From: Opitutaceae bacterium UBA3033
GTDB lineage: Bacteria > Verrucomicrobiota > Verrucomicrobiia > Opitutales > Opitutaceae
Direction: 5' to 3'
Assembly (NCBI GenBank): GCA_002367815.1
Contig: DFDG01000057.1
Coordinates: 1 to 5,114, forward strand
DNA: 5,114 bases
In this document: positions 1-5,087 of the stretch, piece after piece
Layout: each line of letters opens with the position of its first letter
How positions within the stretch are numbered: position 1 is the first letter of the stretch
Program-made: the position numbers and the translations under genes
The notes under the pieces: model-generated
The model's database searches: none
Told to the model about the DNA's origin: nothing
The model's input: only the letters and a program-made list of their open reading frames with translations

Positions 1-889
1 CTGCGATCAGAAAGCGGATTAGTCGGTCCCGTTGCGCAAAGTGATCCATGTCTCGGCAGCGCGGACAAGTCTGCGGGTCGCAAAATTCACCGCCCGAATC
101 CAAGCCGAAGAGAAAAATTGTTTCGATGTCTGGAAAGTCTCTAAAAAAACGACCGAGGAGATCACGATAAAATTCCTGCACTCGAGGATGACTGAAGCAC
201 ACCACCTTGCCTTCATAAGTGCCGGAATCGCTCAGAACCTCGGGATCATAACGAGTGATAAACCTTTGGCGTTCTTCATCCGACAACCACGGCCCACCTT
301 GGCACGGCAGTTCCGTAAGCCACAGCATCGCGCCGAGACCGAAGTCGGCACAATCATCCAACAGCCGGCGCAAGCCCAGATGATTGGTAGCAACTTCCAC
401 TGGATCAACCGCCATGGGAAATATTGGACTGGTGACGTAGCCTTGGAGTGAACGCCGACTGCCCTGCCAATCGTGATCCACCAAACAATGGGTGGCCCCG
501 ACATGAGCCATATAACGCACGTCGGCCCGCGATCCCGGCCAAGAATCAAATCGGGCATGAAATATCCGTTCATTGAAATGGAATGTGCCGTGAAGATTCA
601 GGTCCTCGATTGAACCTTGATCCAGAGCCAGCGATTCATGCAACGCGAACACGGCAGGTAAAAGTCCTCGTGGATTGCTGCCAAGGACATGCAGCTTATT
701 CTCCAAAAATCGCACCGCGTAAGTGTCTTGCCGCGGATCCAAAATCGAAGCTGACAGCAGCCCCTCGCTAATAAGACATTGGATCGCTTCTACTTCAGTA
801 GCGATACCGAGCTCCAACTTAGGTGGGTTTGTTTGTCTTGATAGTGCCGAATTTAGTTCAGCCAAGGCAGTGCGATGCACTCGATTCAT
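1..889 (-). CDS. Partial glycoside hydrolase-like protein (GH20/GH67-type N-terminal domain plus start of barrel), C-terminus beyond left edge
   Basis: The minus-strand frame is open from an in-frame TAG at 973-971 to the window edge; the ATG at 889 gives 296 visible codons. Residues about 20-90 read like the small alpha/beta (zincin-like) domain in front of GH20, GH67 and related barrels, with the typical pattern KLHVLGSNPRGLLPAVFALH (65-84). A barrel-like region follows: FDSWPGSRADVRYMAHVG (114-131), LGAMLWLTELP (185-195), and FLFGLDSGGEFCDPQTCPRC (259-278). The last has a Cys cluster C270-x4-C275-x2-C278, resembling the acidic/Cys segment of alpha-glucuronidase-like proteins. By family, it would act on glycans; the substrate cannot be told. 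No signal peptide is visible. Residues encoded just upstream of the ATG (IALSHP) look like a first beta strand, so the true start may be TTG at 970 (27 codons longer). The gene is real; the exact family is uncertain. Confidence 0.8.
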   Translation of the reverse strand, partial: MNRVHRTALAELNSALSRQTNPPKLELGIATEVEAIQCLISEGLLSASILDPRQDTYAVRFLENKLHVLGSNPRGLLPAVFALHESLALDQGSIEDLNLHGTFHFNERIFHARFDSWPGSRADVRYMAHVGATHCLVDHDWQGSRRSLQGYVTSPIFPMAVDPVEVATNHLGLRRLLDDCADFGLGAMLWLTELPCQGGPWLSDEERQRFITRYDPEVLSDSGTYEGKVVCFSHPRVQEFYRDLLGRFFRDFPDIETIFLFGLDSGGEFCDPQTCPRCRDMDHFAQRDRLIRFLIA

Positions 890-983
890 GGGGTGGCTCA
901 GAGCAATAAGCGAAGGGCTGGTAAAACTCGATAGATCGCTGGAACCGGCTTGCGATAAAATTCGGTCCAACTAAAGTGTTCGC
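890..983. promoter_or_regulatory. Divergent intergenic region, candidate promoter zone
   Basis: This 94-bp stretch separates the ATG of the minus-strand hydrolase-like gene from the ATG of the plus-strand exported-protein gene, so it should carry promoters for both, unless the hydrolase starts at TTG 970. A -10-like TAAAAT lies at 956-961 on the plus strand, but I see no convincing -35 at the right distance. TTGGAC on the minus strand (970-965) has no matching -10. No operator-like palindrome stands out. This is position-based inference. Confidence 0.25.
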
Positions 984-1418
984 ATGAAAATCAGCCGCTT
1001 TTTCTTCCTGTGTGGCCTGTCACTGGCCATTTTCAGCCCGGTCCATGCCCAGTATAATCAAGAGAAGACCAAGTCTGGGGATAGTGGTGAAAAGGTGATT
1101 CCGGGCATGACGATTGATCGCGGTGGGGAAAAGGGTTTCCTTGGCCTTGAGATCAAAAATGGCAATTTTCTCCTCAGTTTTTACGACAAGGACAAGGATT
1201 TGAAGCAGGCCGACCGCAAGCAAGCGGTGATGCGTTGGCGCGTGAAATACATGAAAGGTGATGAGCGCACGATTCTAAATCTGGACGGTAAAGGCTCAGT
1301 CCTGACTTCCCCCTATGTGGTGAAACCACCGCACTCCTTCATGCTGTTTGTTACCCTGCTGGAGCATGATGATGGATCGCCGGAAGCGTCGCCTGAAACT
1401 TATACGGTCAATCTCTAA
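984..1418 (+). CDS. Small exported protein of unknown function
   Basis: The gene encodes 144 residues. The N-terminus is a clear Sec signal peptide: positive MKISR, hydrophobic core FFFLCGLSLAIF (6-17), and a cleavage site after VHA (A22), leaving a mature protein of about 122 residues. There is no lipobox Cys at the cleavage point, so it is probably soluble in the periplasm or secreted. The mature part begins with a polar linker (QYNQEKTKSGDSGEK), then alternating short hydrophobic and charged stretches such as GFLGLEIKNGNFLLSFYDKD and MRWRVKYMKG, suggesting a beta-rich fold. It has no cysteines after the signal peptide. I recognise no family or catalytic motif. No good Shine-Dalgarno precedes the ATG (AAAGTG at 973-978 at best). 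It diverges from the hydrolase-like gene and is followed by a hairpin before the riboflavin block, so it is probably its own transcription unit. Confidence 0.8.
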   Translation: MKISRFFFLCGLSLAIFSPVHAQYNQEKTKSGDSGEKVIPGMTIDRGGEKGFLGLEIKNGNFLLSFYDKDKDLKQADRKQAVMRWRVKYMKGDERTILNLDGKGSVLTSPYVVKPPHSFMLFVTLLEHDDGSPEASPETYTVNL

Positions 1419-1419
1419 A

Positions 1420-1437
1420 GGTGGCTTTATTGCCACC
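1420..1437 (+). terminator. Hairpin after the exported-protein gene, possible weak terminator
   Basis: A perfect 6-bp stem GGTGGC / GCCACC closes a 6-nt loop TTTATT, beginning one base after the TAA stop. The following bases are GTTGAC, so the U-tract is poor and intrinsic termination would be weak. A second small hairpin, GGCCA-TGAT-TGGCC, follows at 1445-1458, before the riboflavin gene start at 1477. The pair could instead be an attenuating or mRNA-stability structure. I do not see the conserved FMN riboswitch core here. Confidence 0.35.
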
Positions 1438-1468
1438 GTTGACAGGCCATGATTGGCCAGAGACTTTT

Positions 1469-1473
1469 GGAAG
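1469..1473 (+). promoter_or_regulatory. Ribosome-binding site supporting the ATG at 1477
   Basis: GGAAG lies 3 nt before ATG 1477. The spacing is short, but it is the only SD-like sequence near. The frame can also be opened from a TTG at 1453, which has no SD and would add eight residues (MARDFWKN) not expected in this family, so ATG 1477 is preferred. Confidence 0.45.
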
Positions 1474-1476
1474 AAC

Positions 1477-2574
1477 ATGTCCGCCATCCCGCACGATGTA
1501 TTTGATTCGGTAGAGGCTGCGATCCAGGAGATCGCCGCTGGTAATATCGTGATTGTGACTGATGATGAGAATCGCGAGAACGAGGGTGATTTGATCATGG
1601 CCGCATCCAAGGCCACGCCGGAAAAGGTCAACATGATGATCCGCTATTGCAGCGGTATCGTCTGTGTGCCGATGTTGGAGCCGCAACTGCGGCGGTTGGG
1701 CTTGGGGCCCATGGTGCAGCATAACCGGGAAGTGCAACGCACAGATTTTGCCGTGAGCGTGGATGCTACCGATGGCATCACCACAGGTATCAGCGCGTTT
1801 GATCGCGCCCAGACAATCGGCATATTGGCCGATGCCCACGCGACACCGGAACAACTGGTGCAACCGGGGCACGTTTTCCCTTTGCGGGCCAAGGCGGGTG
1901 GAGTATTGGAACGCGCGGGTCATACCGAGGCCGCCGTCGACCTCGCCATTCTGGCCGGGCTGCATCCGAGCGGGGTGCTGTGCGAGTTGGTCAACGATGA
2001 CGGGACGGTGCAACGCGTGCCGCAATTATTTGAGTTTAAGAAGAAATTTGGACTCAAGATGATCTCGATCGCGTCATTGATTGAATATCGGCACCAACGG
2101 GAACAACTGGTGGAGTCCGTCTGCACGAAACCTTTTTCCTCGGTGTTTGGTGAATTCACCCTGCATGTTTTTCGAAGCAAAATGGATAATCGGCACCATC
2201 TCGCCTTTACCAAGGGCACCCTTGGCGCCGAGCCCACCCTGGTGCGGGTGCACAGCGAAAACCTGCTGGGCGATGTTTTTCGCATGAGTGGGCTCGACAC
2301 CCATCATTCCCTCACGGCGTCACTCGAAGCGATTGCGCATGCGGGCTGTGGCGTGGTGCTCTACATGGAGCACGCCAACGGCGGTGCGGATTTGATCAAG
2401 CGCCTGAGCGGAGACAATTCAGTGCCGCCCATGAGTTTTCGCGACTATGGCATCGGGGCCCAGATTTTGGTCGCGCTGGGTTTGTCCAAGATTCGATTGC
2501 TGTCCAACAGCAATCGCAAAGTTGTCGGGTTGGATGGTTACGGACTCGAGATTGTGGAACAATTGACCCCGTAA
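1477..2574 (+). CDS. ribB: 3,4-dihydroxy-2-butanone-4-phosphate synthase with degenerate GTP cyclohydrolase II domain (RibBX-like)
   Basis: The protein has 365 residues. The N-terminal domain (about 8-205) is a full DHBP synthase, which converts ribulose 5-phosphate to DHBP plus formate for riboflavin. It carries the acidic loop DDENRENEGD (29-38), TDFAVSVDA (89-97), GITTGISAFDRAQTI (100-114), GHVFPLRAKAGGVLERAGHT (131-150; H149) and E170. The C-terminal domain (about 210-365) clearly derives from GTP cyclohydrolase II: GEFTLHVF, LVRVHSE, RDYGIGAQIL, RKVVGLDGYGLE. However, the three zinc-ligand Cys positions are N262, L273 and T275, the catalytic RQEGRGIG loop reads EHANGGAD (298-305), and about 14 residues are missing before RDYGIG. 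GCHII activity should therefore be absent. This matches the known RibBX type, in which only the RibB half works. It is first in the block with ribH, 55 bp upstream. A separate ribA is expected elsewhere. Confidence 0.93.
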   Translation: MSAIPHDVFDSVEAAIQEIAAGNIVIVTDDENRENEGDLIMAASKATPEKVNMMIRYCSGIVCVPMLEPQLRRLGLGPMVQHNREVQRTDFAVSVDATDGITTGISAFDRAQTIGILADAHATPEQLVQPGHVFPLRAKAGGVLERAGHTEAAVDLAILAGLHPSGVLCELVNDDGTVQRVPQLFEFKKKFGLKMISIASLIEYRHQREQLVESVCTKPFSSVFGEFTLHVFRSKMDNRHHLAFTKGTLGAEPTLVRVHSENLLGDVFRMSGLDTHHSLTASLEAIAHAGCGVVLYMEHANGGADLIKRLSGDNSVPPMSFRDYGIGAQILVALGLSKIRLLSNSNRKVVGLDGYGLEIVEQLTP

Positions 2575-2629
2575 TTTATTGGTTGCGGAGTGATGTCATC
2601 CCGCTTCCCCTAGCCGACTTCTTTCTCAA

Positions 2630-3103
2630 ATGAGTTTCGCTGCTCCCACGTCCCGGATTATCGCTGGCGCCACCTTTCAGGTCGGCATTGTTGCCGCATA
2701 CTACAACGAGCAATTGGTCAACGCCTTGCTGGTGCGGGTGTTGGAAGAATTGCACCGCTCGGGAGTGAAGGAGAAAAACATCAGGGTCTTGCGTGTCCCG
2801 GGTTCTCATGAAGTGCCTTGGGCCGCGGGCGAATTGGCCCGCCTCAAGGGTTGTGACGCTGTGGTCGCCTTGGGGGTGCTGATTGGTGGCGATACGAATC
2901 ATCACGAAATGGTGGGGCAAAGTGTTTCCCAGGCCCTGCAACAAGTGGCTTTGACGACGCGGGTGCCGGTCATCAACGGGGTGATAGTTACCAACACATT
3001 GGCTCAGGCACGGTCGCGTTGCATTGGTCGCATTGATCGGGGAGCTGAATTTGCCCACGCCGCATTGGAGATGGCAGTCCTAAAACGAAAGTTGAAATCA
3101 TGA
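2630..3103 (+). CDS. ribH: 6,7-dimethyl-8-ribityllumazine synthase
   Basis: The gene encodes 157 residues, the usual length. The enzyme condenses DHBP with 5-amino-6-ribitylaminouracil to lumazine, the penultimate riboflavin step, and normally assembles into pentamers or 60-mers. Landmarks are VGIVAAYYNEQLV (18-30), VPGSHEVPWAAGELA (56-70), ALGVLIGGDTNHHEMV (80-95) with the catalytic His at H91, PVINGVIVTNTLAQARSR (113-130) with the phosphate-binding Arg at R130, and RGAEFAHAALEMA (137-149). Compared with the B. subtilis enzyme as I recall it, several substrate-pocket positions differ: F22 is Y25, F57 is H60, F113 is N116 and K135 is R137. The fold is certain; the pocket is unusual. It follows the DHBP synthase gene, which supplies its substrate. 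No Shine-Dalgarno is visible before the ATG (TTCTTTCTCAA), and no alternative start is near. The stop overlaps the nusB start. Confidence 0.95.
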   Translation: MSFAAPTSRIIAGATFQVGIVAAYYNEQLVNALLVRVLEELHRSGVKEKNIRVLRVPGSHEVPWAAGELARLKGCDAVVALGVLIGGDTNHHEMVGQSVSQALQQVALTTRVPVINGVIVTNTLAQARSRCIGRIDRGAEFAHAALEMAVLKRKLKS

Positions 3104-3546
3104 GTAACAAGGCCCTTTTTGCCCAACGTCGCGATGGTCGCGCTGCTGCCATGCAGTATCTTTTTGCCTGGAGCATGAATCGACCGACCAATCTGGCGGT
3201 GGATTTGGTCACATTTTTCGAAGAGATGGAGCAACCCCGGGATCATTACTCGTTTGGCGAAGAACTCATCCAAGGGGTGATCGAACATGTCGAGGAATTG
3301 GATGCCCAGATTCTGGGGCTCGTGCACAACTGGGACTTCAGTCGTATCGCCAAGGTTGATCTGGCAATTTTGCGGATCGCGATGTTTGAGATGAAATATC
3401 GCAAAGATATTCCGCCGGTAGTGTCCATCAATGAAGCGATTGATCTATCGAAAGTGTTTTCCAATGCCGATTCGAAACGCTTCATCAACGGGGTGCTCGA
3501 CCGACTCAAGGGCCAATTGGGCCGCGACTCACGGAAAGCCGAATGA
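3100..3546 (+). CDS. nusB: Transcription antitermination factor NusB
   Basis: The protein has 148 residues, a normal NusB length, and an all-helical pattern. NusB binds boxA RNA with NusE (ribosomal protein S10) and promotes antitermination, mainly on rRNA operons. The N-terminus QRRDGRAAAMQYLFAW (9-24) is the typical RNA-facing helix. The C-terminal half carries the strongest signature: NWDFSRIAKVDLAILRIAMF (82-101), DIPPVVSINEAIDLSKVF (107-124) and SKRFINGVLDRL (129-140). The start ATG overlaps the ribH stop as ATGA (3100-3103), which points to translational coupling and co-transcription. A ribH-nusB pairing is common in bacteria. The short charged tail RDSRKAE ends 17 bp before the inverted repeat of the GxxExxY cassette, so the insertion leaves nusB intact. 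Confidence 0.95.
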   Translation: MSNKALFAQRRDGRAAAMQYLFAWSMNRPTNLAVDLVTFFEEMEQPRDHYSFGEELIQGVIEHVEELDAQILGLVHNWDFSRIAKVDLAILRIAMFEMKYRKDIPPVVSINEAIDLSKVFSNADSKRFINGVLDRLKGQLGRDSRKAE

Positions 3547-3563
3547 GGGATCTGAGGATTTTT

Positions 3564-3588
3564 AATGTGGAAAGCTGGAAGGCTGGAA
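3564..3588 (+). repeat. Left inverted repeat of the cassette
   Basis: The repeat begins AATGTGGAAAGCTGGAA and continues GGCTGGAA. From 3569 it is built of 8-bp tandem units: GGAAAGCT (3569-3576), GGAAGGCT (3577-3584), and GGAAAATG (3585-3592), the last running into the gene's start codon. It mismatches the right repeat only at 3581-3582 (GG versus AA). Confidence 0.85.
3577..3582 (+). promoter_or_regulatory. Ribosome-binding site inside the left inverted repeat
   Basis: GGAAGG is placed 7 nt before ATG 3590, the best Shine-Dalgarno in the window. It coincides with the second 8-bp repeat unit, so the terminal repeat brings its own translation signal. The two bases that differ from the right repeat (GG at 3581-3582) are the ones that strengthen this SD. 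Confidence 0.5.
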
Positions 3589-3589
3589 A

Positions 3590-3979
3590 ATGAGCGAACT
3601 GGGGCAAAAAGAGCTGAGCCGCCGGGTGATCGAGGCGGCGATTGCCGTGCACAAGGCTTTGGGCCCGGGATTTCTGGAATCCGTGTATGAAAATGCACTT
3701 TGCATAGAATTGAGCCGGATGGGCATTCGCTTCGAACAGCAGAAAGTGGTCGACATATATTATCAGGGCGAGGAAGTGGGACAGCACCGTTTGGATTTGC
3801 TGATCGAAGGAGTCTTTCTGGTTGAACTGAAAGCCGTCAGTGCGCTGGAGGATGTTTTTTTTGCCATCGCCCGAGCCCAGATGCGGGCGGCCGATATTGA
3901 CGATGGGATAATCCTGAATTTTGCCAGCATGCCCCTGACCATCAAACGGGTTGGCCCCGGCTTGGGGCACAACTCCTGA
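3590..3979 (+). CDS. GxxExxY family protein (PD-(D/E)xK nuclease-like fold)
   Basis: The protein has 129 residues, full length for the family. It opens with a helix, ELSRRVIEAAIAVHKALGPG (8-27), then the name motif G27-FL-E30-SV-Y33. The nuclease-like core follows: HRLDLLIEGVFLVELKAV (66-83), with D69 and the E79-x-K81 pair in the PD-(D/E)xK arrangement. A Gln-bearing helix (ARAQMRAADI, Q97) and a terminal GIILNFASMPLTIKRVG (106-122) complete the fold. All expected acidic and Lys positions are present, so it may be catalytically competent. The biological role of the family is not established; do not read it as a proven nuclease. Start ATG 3590 has an excellent SD within the left inverted repeat. 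It lies 43 bp after nusB and 87 bp before ftsY, with no functional link to either. Confidence 0.9.
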   Translation: MSELGQKELSRRVIEAAIAVHKALGPGFLESVYENALCIELSRMGIRFEQQKVVDIYYQGEEVGQHRLDLLIEGVFLVELKAVSALEDVFFAIARAQMRAADIDDGIILNFASMPLTIKRVGPGLGHNS

Positions 3980-4009
3980 TTTTCAATATTTCCGGGAAAG
4001 TCCTTTCGG

Positions 4010-4034
4010 TTCCAGTTTTCCAGCTTTCCACATT
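4010..4034 (-). repeat. Right inverted repeat of the cassette
   Basis: Read on the minus strand from 4034 it gives AATGTGGAAAGCTGGAA, then AACTGGAA, matching the left repeat at 23 of 25 positions. It has the same 8-bp rhythm: GGAAAGCT (4029-4022), GGAAAACT (4021-4014), GGAACCGA (4013-4006). It ends 32 bp before the ftsY start. In a read-through transcript it could pair with the left repeat and mask the cassette gene's ribosome-binding site. Confidence 0.85.
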
Positions 4035-4066
4035 TATCATTCATTCAGTTTTCGTTTCCGCATCAT

Positions 4067-5008
4067 ATGTTCGGGCTATTCAAAAAATTTAAACAAGGAT
4101 TTTCCAAGACGGTTTCAGCCATCGCGGAGAAGACCCACGGTCTTTTCGGTGGCCGCAGGATTGACGCCGCTTCGCTGGATGAATTGGAAGAGGCACTTTA
4201 CACCGCTGATTTCGGCGTCGCCACTACGACCGAGATTCTCGACGAGATCAAAGCGGCCTACCGCAAGGATCCGGATTTGAAAGGCAAACAGGCCGCTGAG
4301 ATCGGCGCGGCTGTATTAAGGAAAGTATTGGCCGGGGCCGAGGGTGTCTTGGAGGACAAGCCGCGATCAGCGACCTCGGATACATCCAATCCTGTCGTCA
4401 TCGCGATGATTGGCGTCAACGGATCCGGTAAGACCACCACGACAGCCAAGCTGGCTTGGATGCTGAAACAGGATGGCAAGAGTGTGATTGTGGCGGCTTG
4501 TGATACGTTTCGTGCCGCGGCGGTGGAGCAACTCAAGTCGTGGGCGACTCGATTGGATCTGGAGATCATTGCCAGTCATACCGGAGCTGATGCTGCCGCA
4601 GTAGCTTTTGATGCGTGGCAGGCGGCCAAAGCACGTTCCCATAATTACTTGATCGTTGATACGGCGGGCCGATTGCACACGAAGAGTCACTTGATGGAGG
4701 AACTGGCAAAGATTCGTCGGGTGCTGCAGAAGCACGATTCCGAAGCCCCCCAACATCGCTGGCTCGTGGTTGATGGATCATTGGGCAGCAATTCCATCGA
4801 ACAGGCTCGGGTCTTTCACAAGCAATTCGGTCTGACCGGTCTCGTGGTCACCAAACTCGATGGCACGAGCCGCGGCGGCGCGATTGTCGGGATCTGGCGT
4901 GAATTGAAATTACCGATCTATTTCGTCGGCCTCGGCGAACAACCCGAGGACCTGCAGCCCTTCTCGATTGAGAACTACGCCAAGGCGGTGTTTGGGCTGG
5001 ATAGCTGA
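4067..5008 (+). CDS. ftsY: Signal recognition particle receptor FtsY
   Basis: The gene encodes 313 residues, a compact FtsY without the long acidic A domain of E. coli. It is the membrane-associated SRP GTPase that pairs with Ffh to deliver ribosomes to the Sec translocon. An amphipathic start, MFGLFKKFKQGFSKTV, probably serves as the membrane-targeting helix. The N domain has LDELEEALYTADFGV (37-51). The G domain shows P-loop GVNGSGKT (116-123, G116-K122-T123), DTFRAAAVEQL (146-156), DTAGRL (198-203), TKLDGTSRGG (262-271) and the closing GLGEQPEDLQPF (288-299). The family motif DAxxGQN reads DGSLGSN (236-242), losing the Ala and Gln. No Shine-Dalgarno is visible before ATG 4067 (CGCATCAT). 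The cassette sits directly upstream, so ftsY depends on read-through from nusB or on an unseen promoter in 4035-4066. Confidence 0.96.
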   Translation: MFGLFKKFKQGFSKTVSAIAEKTHGLFGGRRIDAASLDELEEALYTADFGVATTTEILDEIKAAYRKDPDLKGKQAAEIGAAVLRKVLAGAEGVLEDKPRSATSDTSNPVVIAMIGVNGSGKTTTTAKLAWMLKQDGKSVIVAACDTFRAAAVEQLKSWATRLDLEIIASHTGADAAAVAFDAWQAAKARSHNYLIVDTAGRLHTKSHLMEELAKIRRVLQKHDSEAPQHRWLVVDGSLGSNSIEQARVFHKQFGLTGLVVTKLDGTSRGGAIVGIWRELKLPIYFVGLGEQPEDLQPFSIENYAKAVFGLDS

Positions 5009-5028
5009 GCCAGGCGGCCATGGGGTTG

Positions 5029-5047
5029 ACCACGAATGGACACTAAT
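5029..5047 (+). repeat. Possible fragment of a dispersed genomic repeat
   Basis: The short stretch ACCACGAATGGACACTAAT after ftsY resembles, from memory, a sequence seen in many copies in intergenic regions of some Verrucomicrobiota/Planctomycetota genomes, often near GxxExxY genes. Only one copy is in this window, so the repeat status cannot be shown here. Confidence 0.25.
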
Positions 5048-5065
5048 CTACTTGAATTTGGGTGG

Positions 5066-5087
5066 GGGCGGTTGTCCCCAACCGCCC
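5066..5087 (+). terminator. GC-rich hairpin downstream of ftsY, likely terminator or palindromic repeat
   Basis: A perfect 9-bp stem, GGGCGGTTG / CAACCGCCC, closes a 4-nt loop TCCC, 57 bp after the ftsY stop. It is the strongest hairpin in the window. The downstream TGATTTAG gives only a weak T-run, so it could act as a terminator of the ftsY transcript, an mRNA 3'-end stabiliser, or a REP-like palindrome. Confidence 0.5.

Larger units (their letters stand above)
3564..4034 (+). mobile_element. Putative small mobile cassette: GxxExxY gene between inverted repeats
   Basis: A 25-bp sequence at 3564-3588 recurs inverted at 4010-4034 with 23 of 25 matches, enclosing exactly one gene. The first 17 bp, AATGTGGAAAGCTGGAA, are identical at both ends. 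The unit sits between nusB and ftsY, damaging neither, in an otherwise housekeeping block. No transposase is inside, and I see no clear target-site duplication next to the outer ends. Scattered, multi-copy occurrence of GxxExxY genes in Verrucomicrobiota-like genomes is family knowledge; mobility of this unit is inference. It could move by an unknown route, be mobilised in trans, or be an old immobile insertion. Confidence 0.55.

Noticed and set aside
32..451. Plus-strand open frame opposite the hydrolase-like gene
   Set aside because: Its translation shows no domain pattern, while the minus strand gives a continuous domain-like protein across 296 codons.
232..573. Minus-strand 113-codon frame overlapping the hydrolase-like gene in another frame
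   Set aside because: Trp/Cys-rich shadow; the real minus-strand frame runs through without a stop and with recognisable motifs, so no frameshift is needed.
1419..1476. FMN riboswitch before the riboflavin genes
   Set aside because: The leader is too short and lacks the conserved RFN core; only two simple hairpins are present.
1408..2025. Long minus-strand open frame (205 codons) antisense to the DHBP synthase
   Set aside because: The plus strand encodes an unmistakable, fully motif-bearing RibB here; the antisense translation shows no family pattern and is His/Gln-rich shadow.
2580..2604. GCGG...CCGC imperfect hairpin between ribBX and ribH
   Set aside because: Short, bulged stem that could easily arise by chance and has no supporting context.
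3992..4009. GAAAG/CTTTC mini-hairpin after the GxxExxY gene as a terminator
   Set aside because: Only 4-5 bp with a tiny loop and no T-tract; too weak to call.
3547..4066. Target-site duplication flanking the cassette
   Set aside because: The bases outside 3564 (GATTTTT) and 4034 (TATCATT) share no direct repeat of four or more bases, so none can be claimed.
4367..4756. Minus-strand 129-codon frame inside ftsY
   Set aside because: Antisense shadow of the FtsY G domain, with no motif of its own.
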